The translations under genes were made by a program, and so were the position numbers. From Nocardioides sp. (GTDB taxonomy: Bacteria > Actinomycetota > Actinomycetes > Propionibacteriales > Nocardioidaceae), in assembly GCF_030149505.1 (NCBI RefSeq), contig NZ_JASBRN010000052.1:1-43776 (forward strand): a DNA stretch of 43,776 nt, read 5' to 3'. Positions 19,355 through 28,126 of the stretch are shown here, piece by piece. Numbering within the stretch: position 1 is the first letter of the stretch; the number at the start of each line of letters is the position of its first letter. Under the pieces are notes generated by a model, which had not been told where the DNA came from, made no database searches, and saw only the letters and a program-made list of their open reading frames with translations.

Positions 19355-22195
19355 GTGAGCGCGCCGACCCTGGAGACCCCTGGCCACGACGCCGGTGCCG
19401 TCCGTGACGTGGCGGCGGCCCTGCGGGCAGCCGGGATCGGTGGCCCCGGCGACGTCGACGACTCCACCCTGGCTCGGGCGCTCTACTCCACCGACGCCTC
19501 GCTCTACCGCGTCCCACCGCAGGTCGTGGTGCGGCCGCGCGACCGCGACGAGCTGCTCGCGACCCTCGCGGTGGCGCGCGAGACCGGGACGCCGCTCACC
19601 ATGCGCGGCGCCGGCACCTCGATCGCCGGGAACGCCGTCGGCCCGGGCATCGTGGTGGACACCTCCAAGCACCTGAACAGGGTGCTCTCGATCGACCCCG
19701 AGGCGCGGACCGCGACCGTGGAGCCGGGTGCGGTGCACGCGGTGCTGCAGCGCGCGGTGGCACCGCACGGCCTGCGGTTCGGGCCTGACCCCTCGACCCA
19801 CCCCCGCTGCACCATCGGCGGGATGATCGGCAACAACGCCTGCGGGGCGCGGGCGCTGGGCTACGGCCGGACCGCGGACAACGTGGTCGGCCTCGACGTC
19901 GCGTTCGGCACCGGTGAGGTGTGGACCGGGGGCCCCTCCGCCGTGGGTGACGGGCTCGCGTCACTGGTCGACGGCCACCTCGGGCACGTCCGCACGGAGT
20001 TCGGCCGGTTCACCCGGCAGGTCAGCGGCTACTCGATGGAGCACCTGCTGCCGGAGAACGGCCGCTCGGTCGAGCGGTTCCTCGCCGGCTCGGAGGGCAC
20101 GCTCGGACTGGTCCTGGGCGCCACCGTGCGCCTGGTCGACGACCGGGTCACGCGGCACCTGCTCGTGCTCGGCTACCCGTCGATGGCGGAGGCCGCCGAC
20201 GCGGTGCCGGCGCTGCTCGCCGTCGGACCGCTGACGGCCTGCGAGGGCCTCGACGACCGGATCGTGGAGCTGGTCCGCGCCCGCGGCGGGGTGCCCGAGC
20301 TGCCGCGCGGCGCCGGGTTCCTGTTCGTGGAGTACCTCGACGCCTCGCTCGAGAGCGGCCTGGTCGCCGCGTCCGGCGCCCTGGGGCACCGGGTCGTCAC
20401 CGACTCCGCCGAGACGGCCGCGCTGTGGCGGATCCGCGAGGACGGTGCCGGCCTCGCCGCGCGGAGCCTCGGCCGACCGGCGTACTCCGGCTGGGAGGAC
20501 GCCGCCGTCCCGCCCGAGAAGCTGGGCGCCTGGCTGCGCGACTTCGACGAGCTGCTGACCGGCCACGACCTGCAGGGCGTGCCCTACGGCCACTTCGGCG
20601 ACGGCTGCGTGCACGTGCGCATCGACTTCGACTTCACCGACCGCCAGAGCGACGCGAGCGCCGGGCCGCGGCGCTTCCGCGAGTTCCTGCTGGCGTGCGC
20701 GGAGAAGCTGCGCGAGCACGGCGGCTCCCTGTCGGGCGAGCACGGTGACGGCAGGGCCCGCTCCGAGCTGCTCTCCACGATGTACGACGAGGAGTCGCTG
20801 CGCCTCTTCGGTGCCGTCAAGGCCGTCTGCGACCCGGAGAACCTGCTCAACCCGGGCGTGCTCGTCGACCCCGACCCGATCGACGCCCACCTGCGCCCGG
20901 CGCGTCCGCGCCGCGAGCCGCGCACCCGGCTGAACCTGCTGCACGACGGCGGGTCGCTCGGGGACGCGGTGCACCGCTGCACGGGCGTCGGCAAGTGCGT
21001 CGCGCCCCAGGTCAGCGGCCAGGGCAAGGGCGTCATGTGCCCGTCGTGGCAGGCGACCCGCGACGAGAAGGACTCCACCCGCGGGCGGTCGCGGGTGCTG
21101 CAGGAGGCCCTCGACGGGACCCTCGTCGGCGGGCTCGGCGACCCGGCCGTCTCCGAGGCGCTCGACCTCTGCCTGGCCTGCAAGGGCTGTGCGTCGGACT
21201 GCCCGACCGGCGTCGACATGGCGACCTACAAGTCCGAGGCGCTGCACCAGAAGCACGACGTCGAGGGGCAGCGGCGCCCGCGCTCGCACAGGCTCCTGGG
21301 CAGGCTGCCGAGGTGGGCCGCGCTCGCGGCGCCGGTCGCCCCGGTGGTCAACGCCTCGCTCAAGGTGCCGGCCTTCGCACGGATCGCCCGCGCCACCGCC
21401 GGGGTCGACCAGCGGCGCTCGCTGCCGTCCTTCGCGCGGCGCACCCTGCGCCGCTCCGCTCCGGTGGCCCGGCTGGCGTCCGCGACCCCTGACGTCTGGG
21501 TCTGGGCCGACTCCTTCACCGACCACTTCCTGCCCGGCTCCGGCCACGCCGCGATCCGGGTGCTCGAGGCCGCCGGCCTCACCGTCAAGGTGATCGACGA
21601 GGACGCCTGCTGCGGCCTCACCTGGATCACCACCGGGCAGCTCACGGAGGCCGGCCGGATCGCCACCCGGACCGCCGCGACGCTCGCCCCCTACGTGCAG
21701 TCCGGCGTGCCCGTCCTGGGCCTCGAGCCGTCCTGCACCGCCACGCTGCGCAGCGACCTGGTCGAGCTCACCGACCACCCCGGTGCGGGCGTCGTGGCCG
21801 AGGGCGTGCTGACCTTCGCCGAGCTGCTCGACCGGCTCGGCCTCGGCCCCGACCGGCTGCCCTCGCTCGACGGCGTCACGGTCGTCGCCCAGCCGCACTG
21901 CCACCAGCACGCCGTCATGGGCTGGGACGCCGACCAGCGGCTGCTCGAGCGGCTCGGCGCCACCGTCACGAGGGTGCCCGGCTGCTGCGGCCTGGCCGGC
22001 AACTTCGGCATGGAGAAGGGGCACTACGAGGTGTCGGTCGCCGTCGCCGAGACCCACCTGCTCCCGACCATCCGCTCCCACCCGGACGCGGTCGTGCTCG
22101 CCGACGGCATGTCCTGCAAGGTCCAGCTCGACGACCTCGCGGACGTCCCGGCGATGCACCTCGCCGAGCTGCTCTCTTCTAGGCTCGCCCGGTGA
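19355..22195 (+). CDS. FAD-binding and [4Fe-4S] oxidoreductase, D-2-hydroxyglutarate dehydrogenase (YdiJ) type
   Basis: The 946-residue fusion protein has an N-terminal PCMH-type FAD domain (MRGAGTSIAGNAVG; GGMIGNNACGARALGYGRT) and a FAD-oxidase C-terminal domain with GHFGDGCVHVRIDFDF and SGEHGDGRARSE. A ferredoxin-like unit follows with Cys542, Cys548 and Cys562, then CLACKGCASDCP (Cys606, 609, 612, 616). Two CCG domains complete it (ACCGLTW; PGCCGLAGNFGMEKGHY). The length and order match E. coli YdiJ-type D-2-hydroxyglutarate dehydrogenases, which pass electrons to quinone or other acceptors. D-lactate or glycolate oxidation is the main alternative. GTG 19355 is preferred to the longer open frame because of the -10 hexamer just before it. 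Its stop overlaps the next small ORF by 4 nt. Confidence 0.9.
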   Translation: MSAPTLETPGHDAGAVRDVAAALRAAGIGGPGDVDDSTLARALYSTDASLYRVPPQVVVRPRDRDELLATLAVARETGTPLTMRGAGTSIAGNAVGPGIVVDTSKHLNRVLSIDPEARTATVEPGAVHAVLQRAVAPHGLRFGPDPSTHPRCTIGGMIGNNACGARALGYGRTADNVVGLDVAFGTGEVWTGGPSAVGDGLASLVDGHLGHVRTEFGRFTRQVSGYSMEHLLPENGRSVERFLAGSEGTLGLVLGATVRLVDDRVTRHLLVLGYPSMAEAADAVPALLAVGPLTACEGLDDRIVELVRARGGVPELPRGAGFLFVEYLDASLESGLVAASGALGHRVVTDSAETAALWRIREDGAGLAARSLGRPAYSGWEDAAVPPEKLGAWLRDFDELLTGHDLQGVPYGHFGDGCVHVRIDFDFTDRQSDASAGPRRFREFLLACAEKLREHGGSLSGEHGDGRARSELLSTMYDEESLRLFGAVKAVCDPENLLNPGVLVDPDPIDAHLRPARPRREPRTRLNLLHDGGSLGDAVHRCTGVGKCVAPQVSGQGKGVMCPSWQATRDEKDSTRGRSRVLQEALDGTLVGGLGDPAVSEALDLCLACKGCASDCPTGVDMATYKSEALHQKHDVEGQRRPRSHRLLGRLPRWAALAAPVAPVVNASLKVPAFARIARATAGVDQRRSLPSFARRTLRRSAPVARLASATPDVWVWADSFTDHFLPGSGHAAIRVLEAAGLTVKVIDEDACCGLTWITTGQLTEAGRIATRTAATLAPYVQSGVPVLGLEPSCTATLRSDLVELTDHPGAGVVAEGVLTFAELLDRLGLGPDRLPSLDGVTVVAQPHCHQHAVMGWDADQRLLERLGATVTRVPGCCGLAGNFGMEKGHYEVSVAVAETHLLPTIRSHPDAVVLADGMSCKVQLDDLADVPAMHLAELLSSRLAR
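22180..22185 (+). promoter_or_regulatory. -10 element before the 27-residue ORF
   Basis: TAGGCT, inside the last codons of the preceding gene, is exactly 6 nt before GTG 22192. It could start a leaderless transcript for the mini-ORF and the methyltransferase gene. Confidence 0.5.
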
Positions 22196-22275
22196 ATCCC
22201 AAGCACCGCCGGCTGATCATCCCCGTGGCGCTGGGGCTGCTGCTGCTGATCGTCGTCGTCGCCTCCTTCCTGTAG
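22192..22275 (+). CDS. 27-residue single-helix membrane microprotein
   Basis: GTG 22192 overlaps the preceding TGA (GTGA) and the frame ends at TAG 22273-22275. The product has a basic N terminus (MNPKHRR), then a hydrophobic helix LIIPVALGLLLLIVVVASFL, and nothing after it. A TAGGCT hexamer 6 nt upstream and the start of the methyltransferase gene 5 nt downstream support real translation. It could be an independent membrane microprotein or a coupling ORF. The family is unknown. Confidence 0.6.
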   Translation: MNPKHRRLIIPVALGLLLLIVVVASFL

Positions 22276-22280
22276 GACCC

Positions 22281-23588
22281 ATGGCCGAACCGCTCCTCCG
22301 TGCGCTCGCCCGGCTCCGGGCCGAGCTGCTGGCCCCCGACGCCCTTGTGCGGGCCGTCGCCTCGGGCCGCCGCAAGGACGGCGAGCCGCGCTGGCGCCGC
22401 GTCGAGGTCCGCCCCGTGGAGCTCAAGGCCGGCCGGCACCTGCAGCTGACGTCGTACGACGCGACGCAGGCGCACACGAGCAACCACCTGCTCGGTGACG
22501 ACCCGCTGGCGGGGCCCGCGGCGGAGGCGCTGGACGCGCTGCTCTTCGACGAGCCGTTCGGGAACTGGCACGTCGAGACCACGACCCACACCCACCAGCT
22601 GCGCGTCACCAAGAAGGGAGAGGCGCTGCTGCACTCGACCCAGCGCGCCGCCCCGGTGGCCGTCGAGCTCGAGCACGACCGCGACAAGCAGCGGCTGCTG
22701 CCCGAGGACGACCCGGTCTACGCCGCCCTCGGCCTGACCGACGCGCAGGGGCGGATCAAGCCGACCCGGCGGGCCAAGCTGCGCCAGGTCGAGGAGTTCC
22801 TGCGGCTGCTGGACGCCACGATCTCCGAGGCGCGCTCCTCGGGGCACCTGCGACGCCCGACCCCCGAGCAGCCGCTGCGCATCGTCGACCTCGGCTGCGG
22901 CAACGCCTACCTCACCTTCGCCGCCCACCGCTTCCTCAGCCACGTGCGGGGGCTGCCGGTGCACCTGGTGGGCGCCGACGTGAAGCAGCAGTCGGCCGAC
23001 CACAACAGCTCGGTCGCCTCGGCCCTCGGGGTGGCCGAGGAGATGTCCTTCGCGGTCGGCACCATCGGCGACGTCGTCGTCGACCCGGCGCCGGACGTGG
23101 TGCTGGCGCTGCACGCCTGCGACACCGCCACCGACGACGCGCTCGCGCGGGCGATCGGCTGGCAGGCGCCGGTCGTGCTCGCCGCGCCCTGCTGCCACCA
23201 CGACGTGGCGGCCCAGCTGCGTCGCGCGCCGACCCCGTCGCCGTACTCCGCGCTCACCCGGCACGGCATCCTGCGCGAGCGGTTCGCCGACACCCTCACC
23301 GACGCCCTGCGCGCCTCGCTGGTGCGCCAGCAGGGCTACCGCGTCGACGTCGTGGAGTTCGTGGGCTCCGAGCACACGCCCCGCAACACCATGCTGCGGG
23401 CGGTGCGCACCGGCTCGCCGGTCAAGGGCGGCTCGGTGGTCAAGGAGTACGACGAGCTCGTCGCCACCTGGCAGCTCCGGCCGCGGCTCGGGGAGCTGCT
23501 GGGGCGGTCGCCGGCAGGATCCGCCGCCGAGCCTGCTGCCGAGCTTGTCGTCGAGCTTGTCGCCGAGCCGTCGTCCGGGCAGGAGTGA
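22281..23588 (+). CDS. Class I SAM-dependent methyltransferase (Methyltransf_32-like)
   Basis: The 435-residue protein starts at ATG 22281 (AGGA six nt before). The N-terminal 200 residues are an uncharacterised domain with QLTSYDATQAHTSNHLL and VETTTHTHQLRVTKKG. The SAM-binding Rossmann motif I is RIVDLGCGNAYLTFAAHRF, followed by VGADVKQQSADHN. The later LALHACDTATDDALA and LAAPCCHHD blocks resemble the family that includes eukaryotic METTL25 and GSTCD, whose bacterial members are probably RNA methyltransferases. The substrate is inferred only. The C terminus carries an Ala/Glu/Val repeat (PAAELVVELVAEP) of low complexity. The stop overlaps the next start (GTGA). Confidence 0.85.
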   Translation: MAEPLLRALARLRAELLAPDALVRAVASGRRKDGEPRWRRVEVRPVELKAGRHLQLTSYDATQAHTSNHLLGDDPLAGPAAEALDALLFDEPFGNWHVETTTHTHQLRVTKKGEALLHSTQRAAPVAVELEHDRDKQRLLPEDDPVYAALGLTDAQGRIKPTRRAKLRQVEEFLRLLDATISEARSSGHLRRPTPEQPLRIVDLGCGNAYLTFAAHRFLSHVRGLPVHLVGADVKQQSADHNSSVASALGVAEEMSFAVGTIGDVVVDPAPDVVLALHACDTATDDALARAIGWQAPVVLAAPCCHHDVAAQLRRAPTPSPYSALTRHGILRERFADTLTDALRASLVRQQGYRVDVVEFVGSEHTPRNTMLRAVRTGSPVKGGSVVKEYDELVATWQLRPRLGELLGRSPAGSAAEPAAELVVELVAEPSSGQE

Positions 23589-24574
23589 GCGTGGTGGGCC
23601 GGCTGCTCGCCGTCCTGGTCGCGCTGCCGTTCCTGGCCGGCGGGGTGACCGCGGCCGTCTCGGCGGACCGCGGGGAGGTCGTCCTGACCTTCGCCGACCC
23701 GGCCGTCGTGGAGTCCTCGGGCCTCGTGGCGCTGGACGACCTCGTGGTGACCGTCAACGACTCCGGTGACTCCGGCCGGGTCTTCGCCGTCGGACCCGAG
23801 GGCCGGACGGTCGGGGTGACGACCTTCGCGGAGTCACCGACCGACGTCGAGGCCCTGGCGCCCGTGGCTACGGACAGCGCCGACGAGGTCTGGGTGGGCG
23901 ACATCGGCGACAACGCCGCTGCTCGGTCCTCGATCTCCGTCACCCGGGTGCCGGTCACTCGCGGCGACCGGTCCGGGGAGTACCCCACGTTCGAGCTCGT
24001 CTACGCCGACGGCCCCCGCGACGCCGAGACGCTGCTCGTCGACCCGACGACCGGACGCCTGCACGTGGTGTCCAAGGAGATCTTCGGCGGCACCCTCTAC
24101 TCCGCCCCGCAGCGGCTCTCCGCCGACCGTCCCAACGTGCTGGAGCCGGTCGCCGACGCGTTGGCCGTGGCCACGGACGGTGCCTTCTGGCCCGACGGGC
24201 GGCACCTGGTCGTCCGGGGCTACGGGCGGGCCGTGGTCTACGAGTGGCCCTCGATGACCGCGGTCGCCGACCTCGACCTGCCCGACCAGGACCAGGGCGA
24301 GGGCATCGCCGTCACCGCCGACGGGCGGGTGCTCGTCTCCACCGAGGGGCAGTTCACCGACGTGCTGGAGGTGCCGCTGCCGCGCGAGGTACGGCAGGCG
24401 GTCGCACCGGAGCGACCGACCTCGGGCGCTGACCGTGGACGCCCTGCCTCCGCACCCGCGCCGGTCGTCGAGGAGCCCCGGGCGCTGCCGCTGCCGCTCT
24501 GGCTGCTGCTGGGCGGAGGCGCCGGCGTGGTGGTGCTGCTCGGCCTGGTCGCCTGGGCGGTGCGCCGGCGCTGA
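23585..24574 (+). CDS. Secreted, C-terminally anchored beta-propeller-like protein of unknown function
   Basis: The 329-residue protein has a signal peptide (VVGRLLAVLVALPFLAGGVTAAVSA) and a C-terminal membrane helix (LWLLLGGGAGVVVLLGLVAW) followed by RRR. The extracellular part has repeated short beta motifs such as SSGLVALDDLVVTVNDSGD, VWVGDIGDNAA, ETLLVDPTTGRLHVVSK, DGAFWPDGRHLVVRGYG and GIAVTADGRVLVSTEG. These suggest a beta-propeller or similar fold. A Pro/Ala-rich stalk precedes the helix. GTG 23585 overlaps the previous stop by 4 nt; GTG 23591, six nt on, has AGGAG closer to the normal spacing and is an alternative. No catalytic residues are recognised. Confidence 0.82.
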   Translation: MSVVGRLLAVLVALPFLAGGVTAAVSADRGEVVLTFADPAVVESSGLVALDDLVVTVNDSGDSGRVFAVGPEGRTVGVTTFAESPTDVEALAPVATDSADEVWVGDIGDNAAARSSISVTRVPVTRGDRSGEYPTFELVYADGPRDAETLLVDPTTGRLHVVSKEIFGGTLYSAPQRLSADRPNVLEPVADALAVATDGAFWPDGRHLVVRGYGRAVVYEWPSMTAVADLDLPDQDQGEGIAVTADGRVLVSTEGQFTDVLEVPLPREVRQAVAPERPTSGADRGRPASAPAPVVEEPRALPLPLWLLLGGGAGVVVLLGLVAWAVRRR

Positions 24575-24669
24575 CCCGCCTCCGGCGCGCAGCCGTGGAC
24601 TATCCCGCCGGCGGCTCTCACGCCACCGGGTGAGATTGACCCCGGGCCTCGTCGGCAAGGCTGGCAGTC

Positions 24670-25674
24670 ATGGTGCGGCTGCGCAGGACCTCGCCCGACC
24701 AGCCGGGGTGGACCCGGCGTCGGGCAGGCAAGGGATTCGTCTACCTCGACGCCTCGGGCCAGCGGTTGCCGACCGACGACGCCGAGCGCGTGCGGTCGCT
24801 GGTGATCCCGCCTGCCTGGCAGGACGTGTGGGTGACGCCGTACGAGAACGGGCACCTGCAGGCCGTCGGCACCGACGACGCCGGTCGCCGGCAGTACCTC
24901 TACCACCCCGCCTGGCGGGAGCGGCGGGACGCGGAGAAGTTCGAGCGGATGCTGGTGTTCGGGAAGGCGCTGGTGAAGGCGCGCGAGCAGGTCGTCGCCG
25001 ACCTCGGGCGCGAGGGCATGCCGCTGGAGCGGGCCTGTGCAGCGGCGGTGCGGCTGCTGGACCTCGGCTACTTCCGGATCGGCAACGACGTGTACGCCGA
25101 CACCAACGGCTCCTTCGGCCTCACCACCCTGGAGCGGCGGCACGTGCGGCGGCGCCAGGACCGGCTGGTCTTCGCCTTCGTCGGCAAGTCCGGGGTCGAG
25201 CACCGGATCGAGATCGACGACCTGGTCGTCATCGAGGCAGTCGAGATCATGCGCCGTCGGCGCGCGGAGGACCCGCGGCTGCTGTCCTACAAGGAGTCCC
25301 GTTCCTGGCGCTCGGTGCTGCCGGACCTGGTCAACGACTACGTCCGGGTCACCACCGGCGTGCAGGCCACCGCCAAGGACTTCCGCACCTGGCACGCGAC
25401 GGTGCTGGCCGCTGCCGCCCTGGCGGAGTCGCCCGAGCACGGGGAGAGCGCGGCCTCGCGCAAGCGCGCGATCTCGGGTGCCATGAAGGAGGTCTCCGGC
25501 TTCCTCGGCAACACCCCGACGCTGGCCCGGTCCTCCTACGTCGACCCCCGCGTCATCGAGTCCTACGAGGAGGGCCGCACCATCGCCGGCACCACCCGAC
25601 GTACCTACGACACCCCTGACCAGCGCCAGGCCGCCCTCGAGCGCGCCACCCTCAAGCTCCTCCGCACTGCCTGA
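24670..25674 (+). CDS. DNA topoisomerase IB
   Basis: The 334-residue protein matches the compact poxvirus-like bacterial type IB topoisomerases. The N-terminal domain has IPPAWQDVWVTPYENGHLQA and GTDDAGRRQYLYHPAW. The catalytic domain contains FRIGNDVYADTNGSFGLTTL, VGKSGVEHRIEI and TAKDFRTWHATV. The C-terminal segment ARSSYVDPRVIESYEEG holds the probable nucleophile Tyr290. It relaxes supercoils through a 3'-phosphotyrosyl intermediate. It stands alone between a plus-strand secreted protein and convergent serC. No ribosome site is obvious; AAGGCT lies 7 nt before the ATG. Confidence 0.95.
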   Translation: MVRLRRTSPDQPGWTRRRAGKGFVYLDASGQRLPTDDAERVRSLVIPPAWQDVWVTPYENGHLQAVGTDDAGRRQYLYHPAWRERRDAEKFERMLVFGKALVKAREQVVADLGREGMPLERACAAAVRLLDLGYFRIGNDVYADTNGSFGLTTLERRHVRRRQDRLVFAFVGKSGVEHRIEIDDLVVIEAVEIMRRRRAEDPRLLSYKESRSWRSVLPDLVNDYVRVTTGVQATAKDFRTWHATVLAAAALAESPEHGESAASRKRAISGAMKEVSGFLGNTPTLARSSYVDPRVIESYEEGRTIAGTTRRTYDTPDQRQAALERATLKLLRTA

Positions 25675-25690
25675 CCCCGGCGCGTGCGTG

Positions 25691-25851
25691 ACTCGGCACG
25701 GATTCGAGGGTGAGTCGGCACTGATTCGAGCGTGGGCGCTTGAACCAGTGCCGAGTGAGCGTCGAACCAGCGCCGAGTGAGCGTCGAACCAGCGCCGAGT
25801 GAGCGTCGAACCAGCGCCGAGTGAGCGTCGAACCAGCGCCGAGTGAGGGTC
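25691..25851. repeat. 22-bp tandem repeats in inverted orientation between convergent genes
   Basis: Two units (25691-25712, 25713-25734) are followed by a 7-nt spacer and five units of the opposite orientation (25742-25851), all with period 22. On the minus strand the core reads ACTCGGCGCTGGTTCGACG; the middle three copies are identical. The last unit runs into the serC stop codon. The array can fold into a large hairpin and may terminate both topoisomerase and serC transcripts. Confidence 0.9.
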
Positions 25852-26974
25852 AGGACAGGTGATCGACGACCCAGTCGAGGCAGTGGGTGAGGGCCAGGAC
25901 GTCGTCGGGATCGACGGCGGGGAACATCGCCACGCGCAGCTGGTTGCGGCCGAGCTTGCGGTAGGGGTCGGTGTCGAGGATGCCGTTGGCGCGCAGGACG
26001 ACCAGCACGTCCTCGAAGTCCAGCGGGGGAGCCAGGTTGAGGGTGGCGACCACGTGCGAGCGGTGGGCGGGGTCCGTGACGAACGGCGAGGCCCAGCTCG
26101 AGGCCTCGGCCCAGGGGTAGAGGTGGGCGGCCGAGGCGCGGGTGCGGGCGACGGTGGCCTCGAGCCCGCCGAGGGAGAGCATCCAGCCCAGCTGCTGGTC
26201 CATGAGGAAGAGGGTGGCGACCGAGGGCGTGTTGTAGGTCTGGTCCTTGCGGGAGTTCTCGATCGCGGTCGGCAGGTCGAGGAACGCCGGGACGTGGCGG
26301 TCGGTCGCCGCGATCCGGGCCGCGCGCTCCAGCGCTCGCGGCGACATGAGGGCGATCCACAGCCCGCCGTCGGAGGAGAACCCCTTCTGCGGGGCGAAGT
26401 AGTAGACGTCGGCCTCGGCCATGTCGACAGGCAGGCCGCCCGCACCGGAGGTGGCGTCGACCATCACGAGGGCGTCGGGGTCGATCCCCGCGGGCCGCAC
26501 GACGGGGGCCATCACGCCGGTCGAGGTCTCGTTGTGGGCCCAGGCGTAGACGTCGACCCCGTCCTCGGCCACGGGTACGCCGAGGGACCCGGGCTCCGCG
26601 CGCACCACCGACGGCTCGCCGAGCCACGGCGCCCGGGCGACGGCGGTGGCGAACTTGCCGGTGAACTCCCCGTGCACCAGGTGCTGGCTGCGGTGCTCGA
26701 CCAGGCCGTGGGTGGCGACGTCCCAGAAGGCGGTCGAGCCGCCGACGCCCAGGACGACCTCGTAGCCCTCGGGCAGCGAGAACAGCGCGGTCAGCCGCTC
26801 CTTGACCGACGCCACCAGCGAGCGGACCGGGGTCTGCCGGTGGGAGGTGCCCATCAGCGACGTACCCGTGGCCGCCAGGGCGTCGATGTGCTCGACCCGG
26901 ATCTTGGAGGGGCCGGACCCGAACCGGCCGTCGCGGGGCAGCAGGTCGGCGGGGATGCGCAGGTCCGGCGTCAC
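25850..26974 (-). CDS. serC: Phosphoserine aminotransferase
   Basis: The 374-residue PLP enzyme converts 3-phosphohydroxypyruvate to phosphoserine in serine synthesis. The actinobacterial form is recognised from LPRDGRFGSGPSKIR, TSHRQTPVRSLV, GGSTAFWDVATHGL, and the PLP lysine in FAPQKGFSSDGG (Lys197). GTG 26974 is chosen over the longer open frame because it gives the family-typical start (TPDLRIPADLLP) and GATGAT lies exactly 6 nt before it, suggesting a leaderless mRNA. It is convergent with topoisomerase IB and divergent from the zinc-ribbon gene. Citrate synthase and pdxH lie a few genes away. Confidence 0.96.
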   Translation of the reverse strand: MTPDLRIPADLLPRDGRFGSGPSKIRVEHIDALAATGTSLMGTSHRQTPVRSLVASVKERLTALFSLPEGYEVVLGVGGSTAFWDVATHGLVEHRSQHLVHGEFTGKFATAVARAPWLGEPSVVRAEPGSLGVPVAEDGVDVYAWAHNETSTGVMAPVVRPAGIDPDALVMVDATSGAGGLPVDMAEADVYYFAPQKGFSSDGGLWIALMSPRALERAARIAATDRHVPAFLDLPTAIENSRKDQTYNTPSVATLFLMDQQLGWMLSLGGLEATVARTRASAAHLYPWAEASSWASPFVTDPAHRSHVVATLNLAPPLDFEDVLVVLRANGILDTDPYRKLGRNQLRVAMFPAVDPDDVLALTHCLDWVVDHLS

Positions 26975-26980
26975 GGCGCC

Positions 26981-26986
26981 ATCATC
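26981..26986 (-). promoter_or_regulatory. -10-like element of serC
   Basis: Minus-strand GATGAT ends 6 nt before GTG 26974, the spacing seen at the other probable leaderless starts in this window. Confidence 0.4.
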
Positions 26987-27084
26987 CCAGCCGCACCGAG
27001 CACCCTGCGTCCGGGTTTCACCGCAGGAGGGGGGAGGGTAGGAGCCGACCCGCCCGACCCGCGGGCACATCTCTCGGAGGAACC

Positions 27085-27531
27085 ATGACCCGATCGCCGT
27101 ACGACACCCGCCGCTCCCGCACCGTCCTGCTCGTCGTCGGGTCCCTGCTGCTCGTCGGGGGCGCGGTCATCGCCTACCTCGGCGGTCGCGACTTCTTCGC
27201 GGCCGCCAACATGGAGAGCATGGACCCCCAGTTCGGGTCCTTCTTCACGATGGCCGGTGGTGCGTTCATGGTCATCTTCGGCATCGGCATGCTCAACGCC
27301 GGCACCCTCGGAGCCCAGAGCCGGTACGTCGCCGGCGAGACCATGCCCACGGTGAAGAAGTCCGCGGAGTACCTCTCCGACGGTCAAGGCATCATGGGCG
27401 TCGGGCGCACCGTCGACGACGGGGCGGCCGCCGGGACGCAGCGCGCCTCGGGCCCCTTCTGCCGCGCCTGCGGCACCCGCAACGACGAGGACGCGAGGTT
27501 CTGTGACGGCTGTGGAGCCTCGATGGCCTGA
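27085..27531 (+). CDS. Small membrane protein with C-terminal zinc ribbon
   Basis: The 148-residue protein starts at ATG 27085 with a good ribosome site (CGGAGGAACC). Two membrane helices (TVLLVVGSLLLVGGAVIAYL; SFFTMAGGAFMVIFGIGML) are followed by a cytoplasmic linker and a zinc ribbon CRACGTRNDEDARFCDGCG, with paired CxxC motifs. Similar zinc-ribbon membrane proteins are common in actinobacteria without assigned function. Its 3' end overlaps the acetyltransferase start by 29 nt, so the two are probably cotranscribed. Confidence 0.88.
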   Translation: MTRSPYDTRRSRTVLLVVGSLLLVGGAVIAYLGGRDFFAAANMESMDPQFGSFFTMAGGAFMVIFGIGMLNAGTLGAQSRYVAGETMPTVKKSAEYLSDGQGIMGVGRTVDDGAAAGTQRASGPFCRACGTRNDEDARFCDGCGASMA

Positions 27532-28075
27532 GCGCCTACCCGACCTCCCCGACGCCCCGGTCGGTTGGCGGATCGAGCCCGCCCCCTACGGCCACCCCGA
27601 CGTCCTGCGGCTGGTCGAGGAGGTCCAGGCGGTCTACGTCGCGCGCTACGGCGGCCCCGACGAGACCCCGCTCGACCCGGCGATGTTCGAGCCGCCCGCG
27701 GGGAGCTTCTTCCTCGGCTACCTGGGGGAGCGGCCGGTCGCGACCGGCGCGTGGCGGCGTACGACGGCAGCGACCGTCCCCGGGCTCCCGCCCGACGCGG
27801 CCGTCGCCGAGGTGAAGCGGATGTACGTCAGCCCCACCGCGCAGCGCCGCGGCCTCGCCCGGCGGATGCTCGCGCACCTCGAGGCCACCGCGGCCGCGAC
27901 CGGCGTCCGCGCGATGGTGCTGGAGACCGGGACCGCCCAGCCGGAGGCGATCGCGCTCTACGAGTCCGCGGGCTACGTGCCGATCGCCGGGTTCGGGCAC
28001 TACCGCGACTCCCCGCTCTCGCGCTGCTTCGGCCGGGTGCTGCCCGGGGCCGGTGGCACGGGCGAGGTGCTCTAG
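27503..28075 (+). CDS. GNAT family N-acetyltransferase
   Basis: The 190-residue protein has the GNAT fold motifs. These are AEVKRMYVSPTAQRRGLARR, in which QRRGLA is the acetyl-CoA pyrophosphate-binding loop, then MVLETGTAQPEAIALYESAG, the usual motif B, and YVPIAGFGHYRDSPLS. GTG 27503 has GAGG four nt upstream and lies inside the preceding zinc-ribbon gene; GTG 27512 is an alternative. The substrate is unknown. Confidence 0.9.
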   Translation: MTAVEPRWPERLPDLPDAPVGWRIEPAPYGHPDVLRLVEEVQAVYVARYGGPDETPLDPAMFEPPAGSFFLGYLGERPVATGAWRRTTAATVPGLPPDAAVAEVKRMYVSPTAQRRGLARRMLAHLEATAAATGVRAMVLETGTAQPEAIALYESAGYVPIAGFGHYRDSPLSRCFGRVLPGAGGTGEVL

Positions 28076-28126
28076 AACCCCCGCTCAGGGGCCATACCCC
28101 CGCGCCCCGGTCCTCGTTGTCGGTGC

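Noticed and set aside
25691..25851. CRISPR array
   Set aside because: Units of 22 bp follow each other directly without unique spacers, occur in both orientations, and no cas gene is present.
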